5,171 nt of DNA. Origin: Thioploca sp. (GTDB lineage Bacteria > Pseudomonadota > Gammaproteobacteria > Beggiatoales > Beggiatoaceae). Below are positions 1 to 5,171 of this stretch, in pieces. The number at the start of each line of letters is the position of its first letter. The first letter of the stretch is position 1. The position numbers and the translations under genes were made by a program. The stretch spans positions 1 to 5,171 of the forward strand of contig DRQV01000006.1 in the NCBI GenBank assembly GCA_011371325.1. The letters are read 5' to 3'. Under the pieces are notes generated by a model. It had not been told where the DNA came from. It searched no databases and was given only the letters and a program-made list of their open reading frames with translations.

Positions 1-1
1 A

Positions 2-2500
2 TTAGCTACTAATGAATTGCGTTTTTCAGTACAATGGGAAAAATTATTGGGTTTTGAAGAACATGAGTTACTACAGCATATAGATTCATGGTATAAACGA
101 ATTCATCCAGCTGATTATAATCGAGTTAAATCTGATATTAAAAATCATATAAAAGGTTTGACTTCAATATATGAAAATACTCATCGTTTACAACATAAAG
201 ATGGTAGTTATCATTGGGTTTTAAGTCGTGGTAGTGTGATTAAGGATGAAAATGGCAAAGCGATCAGGATGATTGGAACCCATATTGATGTCACTGAATC
301 ACGCTATTTAGAAGAAGAAATAAATGATATAGAAAATAAATATCAGCAATTACAAGAGCTAGAAACTGATGCGGTTTTTGTGTTAGATGCTAAATCTTTA
401 GATATTATTGAGGTTAATAAGACTGCTATTAAACTATATGGTTATAGCCGTGAACAATTATTAAAAACTAATATATTAAATTTGTCAGCTCAACCGGATA
501 AAACTGAGAAGTCAATGAAAAAGGTTATAAAAATGACTTCTACTCAATATCATAAAAAACAAAATGGGGATGTATTTCCAGCAGAAGTTATTACTAGTTC
601 CTTTTTATCTAAAGGTAAAACTGTGTTAATGTTAATAGCCCGTGACATTTCTGAACGGCAAAAAGTGGAAACTGCATTGTGGGAAAGTGAATCTAAATAT
701 CGTCAATTATTTGAAGCTTCTTCTATTCCAACTATAGTATTTGATGCTAATACTCAACAAATTTTCGATGTTAATCAAGCTGCTACAGATTTATATGGTT
801 ATACTAAACCAGAATGGGTGAATAAAAAAACCGAAGATGTATCAGCCGAATTAGGTAAGCGAACTTTAAGTAGCCAAAAACGAGTAATTCCATTACGATG
901 GCATAAAAAAAGAGATGGTACAGTGTTTCCAGTAGAAATTTCTACTGGTAATACTTACTTATTTCAAGGTCGCTCATTAGTATGTGCGACTTTACGTGAT
1001 ATTACTGAACGTAAGGCTCATGAAGAAGTCTTACGACAAGAAAGAGATTTTGTTAACAATTTAGTACAAGCTTCACCAATGTTTTTTGTAGCGGTTAATC
1101 CTGATGGAAAAATTAGGATGATGAATCGGGCTATGTTACAGGAAACTAAATATGCTTTAGAAGATGTAATTAATAGTGATTTTTTAACAACTTTTATTCC
1201 GGAAGTAGAGCAACCATTAATTTCTATAGAAATCCAAAAATTAATTACCTCGATGCAACCATCATTGATGGAATGTCATATTTTAACTCAAGATAATAAA
1301 CTATTATTAGTAGAATGGCACAGTCGGTCAGTTGTAAAAGCTGACGGGGTTTTAGATTATTTCTTTGGAGTTGGGATTGATATTACTGAACATAAACAAG
1401 CTCAAGGTTTATTGCGATTATTTAAATCTATCGTTGATGTTTCCAGTGAAGCAATTGAGGTAAGAAATACTGAAAAACAGTTGGTTTATATCAATCAAGC
1501 TTATGAAAAATTATTTGACCGGGACTTTAAAACAGCCCAAAAAGTTGATTTAAACTCATGTTATTCTCCAGAGTCTTTAGCGATTTTACAAGAAAAAGCT
1601 ATTCCTTCCATACAAAATGGTAGTAGTTGGAGCGGCGAATTAGAAGCTTTATATAGCAATGGTTCTAATTTTTCAATTCAACAATATACTGATGCAGTTC
1701 GAGATAACAGAGGTAATATATTATTTAATTTCAGTCTAATACAAAGTATTGATGAAAATGAGCGTAAACAAAGGAATTTACGTAATAAATGGGAAGAATC
1801 TCAAATGATTTTCAATAATATACCTGCTATGATTTGGTATCGGGATAAAGATAATAAACTATTACGTTATAATAAAAAAGTTGAAGAAGTCTTTAAAAAT
1901 TCCATAGAAAAAATAGAGGAATATACTGATTGTAAAGAAGTTATTAGTTTAGGTAGGCCTCAATTTGGAATTGTACATAGTATTACAGAAAAAGATAATG
2001 ATTCATCATTACGTTGGTTACAATTTGATAAAATACCTTGCTTAGATGCTGAAAATAATATAATTGGGGCTTTAATTTTTGCAGTTGATATTACTAAACA
2101 TAAGCAAATTCAATCTCTCTTATCTAATAAACAACCAACCACATATGAAGATGAAAATTTATTGTTTTCGGTTTTTAATGCTGCCAAAATGGGTGTTTGT
2201 TTAACTGATGATCGTAGTAAATTTATTCAAGTTAATAAAGCATATGCTGATTTATATGGTTATACTAAAGATGAAATTATAGGGCAGGTATTTACTGCAA
2301 TATTGCCTCAGCCTAAACATGCAGAAGCTATTCGTGAATACTATGATATGTTGATGGCAAATGATACAACTATTAAAAAAAGTCGACAAGAAACCCATCG
2401 TGACGGCCATTCTTTTGAAGCGGAAGTTATGATAAAAAGGGTTGTGTTAGATGATAATAGAAAAATGTTATTGACTGTTATCAGTAAAGTCAAAGATTAA
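2..2500 (+). CDS. Multi-PAS (PAS/PAC S-box) sensory protein, 3' part, no C-terminal output domain
   Basis: The reading frame is open from the left edge (first full codon at 2-4) to TAA at 2498-2500, giving 832 visible residues. A TTG at 17-19 could be taken as a start, but the codons before it (LATNE) continue a normal PAS beta-strand and there is no ribosome site, so the gene begins upstream. Counting from codon 2-4, I see seven PAS domains at about 1-97, 113-220, 231-338, 350-465, 471-585, 597-703 and 718-830. Most end in a PAC-type signature: DVTES 96-100, DISER 215-219, DITER 333-337, DITEH 460-464, DITKH 696-700. Domains 2, 3 and 7 carry the LYGY(S/T) motif. Charged helical linkers, for example 104-121, join domains as in signalling helices. 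PAS domains bind small ligands or cofactors, or dimerise, to sense redox, gases or metabolites; I cannot assign a ligand. No HisKA, HATPase, GGDEF, EAL, HD or receiver domain is visible, so any effector must lie N-terminal, which is unusual. No membrane segment is seen, so this part is probably cytoplasmic. The family call is firm; the role is not. Confidence 0.93.
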   Translation, partial: LATNELRFSVQWEKLLGFEEHELLQHIDSWYKRIHPADYNRVKSDIKNHIKGLTSIYENTHRLQHKDGSYHWVLSRGSVIKDENGKAIRMIGTHIDVTESRYLEEEINDIENKYQQLQELETDAVFVLDAKSLDIIEVNKTAIKLYGYSREQLLKTNILNLSAQPDKTEKSMKKVIKMTSTQYHKKQNGDVFPAEVITSSFLSKGKTVLMLIARDISERQKVETALWESESKYRQLFEASSIPTIVFDANTQQIFDVNQAATDLYGYTKPEWVNKKTEDVSAELGKRTLSSQKRVIPLRWHKKRDGTVFPVEISTGNTYLFQGRSLVCATLRDITERKAHEEVLRQERDFVNNLVQASPMFFVAVNPDGKIRMMNRAMLQETKYALEDVINSDFLTTFIPEVEQPLISIEIQKLITSMQPSLMECHILTQDNKLLLVEWHSRSVVKADGVLDYFFGVGIDITEHKQAQGLLRLFKSIVDVSSEAIEVRNTEKQLVYINQAYEKLFDRDFKTAQKVDLNSCYSPESLAILQEKAIPSIQNGSSWSGELEALYSNGSNFSIQQYTDAVRDNRGNILFNFSLIQSIDENERKQRNLRNKWEESQMIFNNIPAMIWYRDKDNKLLRYNKKVEEVFKNSIEKIEEYTDCKEVISLGRPQFGIVHSITEKDNDSSLRWLQFDKIPCLDAENNIIGALIFAVDITKHKQIQSLLSNKQPTTYEDENLLFSVFNAAKMGVCLTDDRSKFIQVNKAYADLYGYTKDEIIGQVFTAILPQPKHAEAIREYYDMLMANDTTIKKSRQETHRDGHSFEAEVMIKRVVLDDNRKMLLTVISKVKD
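788..808 (+). repeat. Copy 1 of an exact 21-base repeat inside PAS 3
   Basis: These 21 bases encode DLYGYTK in the third PAS domain and are identical to 2249-2269 in the seventh. The match stops at both ends (the flanking bases differ), while protein similarity continues on both sides. It probably reflects duplication of a PAS unit followed by divergence, not a mobile or regulatory repeat. Confidence 0.8.
2249..2269 (+). repeat. Copy 2 of the exact 21-base repeat, inside PAS 7
   Basis: This is the partner of 788-808, in the same reading phase and again coding for DLYGYTK. Upstream, the protein reads VNKAYA here against VNQAAT in copy 1, so the two domains are paralogous. The copies are 1461 bases apart in direct orientation. 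Confidence 0.8.
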
Positions 2501-2505
2501 ATTAC

Positions 2506-2510
2506 AAAGG
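2506..2510 (+). promoter_or_regulatory. Ribosome binding site for the LamG-repeat gene
   Basis: AAAGG lies 8 bases before the ATG at 2519-2521, within the 18-base gap after the PAS gene's stop. The spacing is ideal for a Shine-Dalgarno sequence. Together with the signal peptide that begins immediately at this ATG, it fixes the start. No hairpin fits between the stop and this site, so read-through from the PAS gene is expected. Confidence 0.8.
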
Positions 2511-2518
2511 TAGATATT

Positions 2519-2578
2519 ATGAAAAATATAATAATTTTCTTTACTGCAATTTTATTTTTTCCAATCGTAACTAATGCT
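2519..2578 (+). other. Signal peptide coding segment (Sec-type)
   Basis: The first 20 residues have one lysine at position 2, a hydrophobic stretch rich in Ile and Phe from 4 to 17, and a TNA sequence at 18-20 that suits signal peptidase I. The next residue is Asn, not Cys, so this is not a lipoprotein. The product is expected in the periplasm or outside the cell. Confidence 0.85.
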
Positions 2579-5171
2579 AATATTTCTCCTTCTGATTTGT
2601 CTGGGTTAGCTTTGTGGCTAGATGCAGAAGATGTTGATGCTGACGGAGATAGTAATAACAATCCAGTTGATGGTAGTAATATAACAAATTGGCAAGATAA
2701 ATCAGGCAATAATTCTGATGTAATTTCTGGTCAACCTTTAGGTGACGGAAACAATGGAAGCACTCCAACCTATCTTTTGAATCAATTTAATGGTAAACCT
2801 GCTCTTAAATTTGTCAAGGCTGAAAAAGATGCTTTAATTCATAATTTAGCATCACCTTGGAATGGTGAGTATACTATTTTCATTGTGTTTAAACAAGTTG
2901 CTACACCTGATGATTGGAATTCTTTTTTTTCCAATGGAAATTCTGCCAATGCTAATCATTTTCAAATCTATTATCAAAGTGATCAATTTAGCTGGCTAAG
3001 TAGCCCAGTTATCAGTTTTGCTCCACTTAATTATAATTTAAATTTATACTCAGTGCGTGGTAATAATAGTACAACTACAGTCTATAGTAATGGTATACAA
3101 CAGAATTCAGCAGTTGATACTAGTGGTAGACAATTTGATCAATACCGCATTAACGTAAATAGAGTTGGTAGTAGTCGGAATGATTCCTTAATAGCCGAAG
3201 TTATCCTCTATAATCGGGCTATTACTGATTGCGAAATGAAAGAGATTAATCAATACCTTGGTTCCAAATATGGCCAAGATTTTGGTGGAATTGCTCCAGG
3301 CAATGTTAATAATTGTAATTTGCAATTGTGGCTAAAGGCTAATGCTGGAATTAGTCAAACAGATGGGCAGGTCTTGAGTAATTGGATTGACCAATCTTTT
3401 AACGCCTATACTGCAAGTAATGGAGGTGGTGATAGCCAAACTTTACCAATTTTTCGCAATAATACTATAGATAATATAAACTTCAATTCAGTTATAGAGT
3501 TTGATGGAGTTACTAATGGAATTGATTTAGCTAGTAATTATATTTTTTCTAATAATGATGGATTAACTTTTTTTGCTGTTATTAAGCCAGATATAAAACC
3601 TAATGTATTCAATTTTATTTTTGATTTTGGTAGTATATCTGGTACTGGTTATGGTTTTACATACGCTAACGATACTTTTAATATTTATACTTCGGAGAAT
3701 TATGGTGGTATAAATAGTAATTTTATAAGCCATTCCTATGGTATTATTCCAGTTATATATACTGGTAAAATTGATTTTAATAATGAACAAAGGGTTTATC
3801 TAAACGGTACATCAGCTTATAATAGTGCTATTACAACACTAGCTAAACTTACAACAAGTGAAATAACTGAAGGTTCAACTCATAATTCTTATGGACCTGT
3901 AACTATTGGTAGGCAATCTAAAAAGCTTAATGGCACTACTCGTTTATTTGACGGAAAAATAGCCGAAATTATTTTATATGATGTAGATTTATCAGATGCC
4001 AATAGAAATCAAGTTCAATCCTATCTTGCTATAAAATATGGTATCACCCTCGATAGTACATATGTCAATTCAAAAGGCACTGTTATCTATCCTTCCACAA
4101 CTACACATAGTAATTACACTAATGATATTGCTGGAATTGGTACTGATATTGGAAGCAATTTAACACAACCTAAATCTCGTAGTGTTAATAGTGATAGTAT
4201 TGTTACCATTACTGGTTCTAATATTACCGATAATAATTTTTTACTATGGGGTAATGATGCTGGTGCTGTAACTTTTTCTTCTGCTGAAGCACCTAATATT
4301 GGTAAGCAGTTAATTCGGAAATGGAAAATAGCAGAAACTGGTGAAGTTGGTAATATAACGATTAGTTTTGATTTAAGTAATGTTGCTGGAGCTGATTTTA
4401 ATAACGCTAGTAAATACATATTATTGCTTGATACCGATAGTAATTTTAGTAATGCAACAACTATAATTGGAGCAACTATTAATGGCAATACGGTTGAATT
4501 TAATAATATAAATTTCACTGATGGTCAATATTTCAGTCTTGCTTATAATAACACCCCAAGTACAGGTTTTGATACAACATTAGAGTTTGACGGATTAGAT
4601 GATTATATCAATGTAGGTTCAGGAATTAATTTAGCCAATAAATCTTTTACTATTGAAGTATGGGCTAAACGTAGTTCAAGTGGTAGCAAAGATTTTATTA
4701 TATTTCAGGATGTTGGTGGTACTAATAAATTATTACAATTTGGTTTTAGGGATAATGATAAATTTACCTGTGGTTTTTATGATAATGATTTAGATACTAC
4801 AAATACTTATACGGATAATGATTGGCATCACTGGGCTTGTAGCTACGATGTTGATACCAATGAACGTATTATTTATCGAGATGGAATTATAGTTGCTCAA
4901 GCTACTGCTTCTGAAGATTTTCAAGGAAGCGGAAATTTATATATTGGTGGCTATTCTCATTTTTCTTCTGATTATTATTATCACGGTAGTTTAGATGAAG
5001 TTAAAATCTGGAATACTGTTCGTAGCCCAACTGAAATTCAGACATTCTATACTACGACCATTACCGGGACTGAAGCAAACTTAATCGGTTATTGGAATTT
5101 TGAAGAAGGTAGTGGCACTATGACTAGTGATATTTCTAGCAATGGTAATGATGGTACTTTGATCAATATGA
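2519..5171 (+). CDS. Large secreted LamG/concanavalin-like repeat protein, 5' part
   Basis: The ATG at 2519 follows a good ribosome site. The frame stays open for 884 codons to the right edge, so the C-terminus is missing. Residues 1-20 form a signal peptide: K2, hydrophobic core I4-V17, probable cleavage after TNA at 18-20, and no lipobox cysteine. The mature part contains LamG-like unit 1 (about 27-255), LamG-like unit 2 (about 268-511), a beta-rich module (about 512-677), a canonical LamG domain (about 684-843) and the start of another repeat (855-884, GYWNFEEGSGT then SNGNDGTL). LamG folds are beta-sandwiches that often bind sugars or mediate adhesion. No glycoside hydrolase or protease motif is visible, so I infer an exported surface or matrix protein, not an enzyme. 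Asn, Asp, Ser and Thr are abundant, as in extracellular proteins. Only four cysteines occur (238, 266, 751, 774). It is probably co-transcribed with the PAS gene. An anchoring or secretion tail, if any, lies beyond the window. Exact ligand and function are unknown. Confidence 0.92.
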   Translation, partial: MKNIIIFFTAILFFPIVTNANISPSDLSGLALWLDAEDVDADGDSNNNPVDGSNITNWQDKSGNNSDVISGQPLGDGNNGSTPTYLLNQFNGKPALKFVKAEKDALIHNLASPWNGEYTIFIVFKQVATPDDWNSFFSNGNSANANHFQIYYQSDQFSWLSSPVISFAPLNYNLNLYSVRGNNSTTTVYSNGIQQNSAVDTSGRQFDQYRINVNRVGSSRNDSLIAEVILYNRAITDCEMKEINQYLGSKYGQDFGGIAPGNVNNCNLQLWLKANAGISQTDGQVLSNWIDQSFNAYTASNGGGDSQTLPIFRNNTIDNINFNSVIEFDGVTNGIDLASNYIFSNNDGLTFFAVIKPDIKPNVFNFIFDFGSISGTGYGFTYANDTFNIYTSENYGGINSNFISHSYGIIPVIYTGKIDFNNEQRVYLNGTSAYNSAITTLAKLTTSEITEGSTHNSYGPVTIGRQSKKLNGTTRLFDGKIAEIILYDVDLSDANRNQVQSYLAIKYGITLDSTYVNSKGTVIYPSTTTHSNYTNDIAGIGTDIGSNLTQPKSRSVNSDSIVTITGSNITDNNFLLWGNDAGAVTFSSAEAPNIGKQLIRKWKIAETGEVGNITISFDLSNVAGADFNNASKYILLLDTDSNFSNATTIIGATINGNTVEFNNINFTDGQYFSLAYNNTPSTGFDTTLEFDGLDDYINVGSGINLANKSFTIEVWAKRSSSGSKDFIIFQDVGGTNKLLQFGFRDNDKFTCGFYDNDLDTTNTYTDNDWHHWACSYDVDTNERIIYRDGIIVAQATASEDFQGSGNLYIGGYSHFSSDYYYHGSLDEVKIWNTVRSPTEIQTFYTTTITGTEANLIGYWNFEEGSGTMTSDISSNGNDGTLINM
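2597..3283 (+). other. LamG-like domain 1 of the secreted protein (residues ~27-255)
   Basis: The unit opens with LSGLALWLDAEDVD, followed by NWQDKSGNN at 57-65. This is the usual 'LWLDA ... W.DKSGN' entry of bacterial concanavalin-like repeats. It closes with AEVILYNRAITD at 226-237 and YLGSKYG at 246-252. Between the two opening motifs sits an acidic insert, D-x-D-x-D-G-D-S-N-N-N-P at 38-49, resembling a calcium-binding loop. The fold assignment rests on these motifs; the ligand is unknown. Confidence 0.8.
3320..4051 (+). other. LamG-like domain 2 of the secreted protein (residues ~268-511)
   Basis: This unit repeats the plan of domain 1. It opens with LQLWLKANAG at 268-277 and NWIDQS, has the core strand VIEFDGVTNGIDL, and ends with AEIILYDVDLSD at 482-493 and YLAIKYGITL at 502-511. 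It lacks the acidic D-x-D-x-D-G insert of domain 1. The shared closing signature shows that the two are tandem paralogous units. Confidence 0.8.
4052..4549 (+). other. Beta-rich module between LamG units (residues ~512-677)
   Basis: This segment runs straight on from the KYGITL end of domain 2. Recognisable points are YVNSKGTVIY (515-524), NDIAGIGTD (535-543), SVNSDSIVTI, FLLWGND, IRKWKIAETGEVGNITISFDL (from 599) and LLLDTDSNFS (to 644), ending in DGQYFSLAY at 676. I recognise this as a recurring module that follows 'KYGITL' LamG units in secreted bacterial proteins. I recall it as a domain of unknown function of the DUF8202 type, but I could not check the number. It has no cysteine and no catalytic motif I can identify. 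Function unknown. Confidence 0.65.
4568..5047 (+). other. LamG domain 3 (Laminin_G_3/LamGL type, residues ~684-843)
   Basis: The canonical features are LEFDGLDDYINVG (688-700), SFTIEVWAK, DWHHWACSYD around 768-777, the strand NLYIGGYS, and the closing GSLDEVKIWNTVRSPTEI (823-840). Two cysteines, C751 and C774, fall on strands that are neighbours in this fold and may form a disulfide. This domain belongs to a different LamG subgroup from units 1 and 2, since it lacks the KYG ending. It is followed at 855-884 by GYWNFEEGSGT and SNGNDGTL, the usual bridge into another repeat. Confidence 0.88.

Noticed and set aside
2..2500. Histidine kinase or diguanylate cyclase identity for the PAS protein
   Set aside because: I looked for an H-box, N/G ATP-binding boxes, GGDEF, EAL and HD motifs in the visible 832 residues and found none. 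Naming it a kinase would be guesswork.
2471..2502. Possible promoter: TTGACT at 2471-2476 ahead of the LamG-repeat gene
   Set aside because: The -35-like hexamer is good, but no -10 box stands at 16-18 bases. The best AT-rich candidates (2497-2503) need a spacer of 20 or more and would start transcription at or beyond the ribosome site. Such hexamers occur by chance in DNA this AT-rich.
2498..2519. Terminator between the two genes
   Set aside because: The 18-base gap contains no inverted repeat with a T tract, so none is called.
2497..2768. Two overlapping - strand open frames (2497-2709 and 2577-2768)
   Set aside because: They are shadows of the 5' end of the LamG-repeat gene, with low-complexity Ser, Tyr and His runs from reversed repeats and no family features.
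3563..3790. Open frame of 75 codons on the - strand
   Set aside because: It is antisense to LamG unit 2 and composed mostly of Ile, Thr, Tyr and Asn from AT-rich codons. There is no support for it as a gene.
4114..4518. Open frame of 134 codons on the - strand, with hydrophobic stretches
   Set aside because: It lies wholly antisense to the well-supported secreted protein gene. Its Leu/Ile/Val richness is what the complement of Asn/Asp/Thr-rich AT codons gives. No ribosome site or family match is recognised.

Overview
The window holds two large protein genes, both on the + strand and both cut by the window edges. They are separated by 18 bases, so there is essentially no non-coding DNA. I see no RNA gene, insertion sequence, CRISPR array, attachment site or origin.

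The DNA is AT-rich (about 30 percent GC in the stretch counted by eye), with A/T-ending codons throughout both genes. Multi-PAS proteins of this style, with short D-I-T-E linkers, and secreted proteins built from LamG-type repeats are common in low-GC environmental Gammaproteobacteria. Large sulfur-oxidising Thiotrichales such as Beggiatoa relatives come to mind. This placement is inference from protein style only; other phyla that use LamG repeats heavily are not excluded.

Layout. From 2 to 2500 lies the 3' part of a gene for a protein made almost entirely of PAS sensor domains, seven in a row. It ends directly after the last PAS core, with no kinase, GGDEF, EAL or other output domain. From 2519 past the right edge lies a secreted protein. 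It has a cleavable signal peptide, two LamG-like (concanavalin-type beta-sandwich) units that each end in a near-identical 'AE.ILY ... YL..KYG' signature, a beta-rich module of about 165 residues, a third and different LamG domain, and the start of what looks like another repeat. A good Shine-Dalgarno site (2506-2510) serves the second gene.

How they may work together. The same orientation, the short gap, and the absence of a terminator or convincing promoter between them suggest one transcript. That would link an intracellular (or membrane-anchored) ligand or redox sensing array with a large exported, probably carbohydrate- or surface-binding protein. The functional link is inference. The output or input module of the PAS protein lies upstream of the window, and the end of the secreted protein, with any anchoring or sorting signal, lies downstream.
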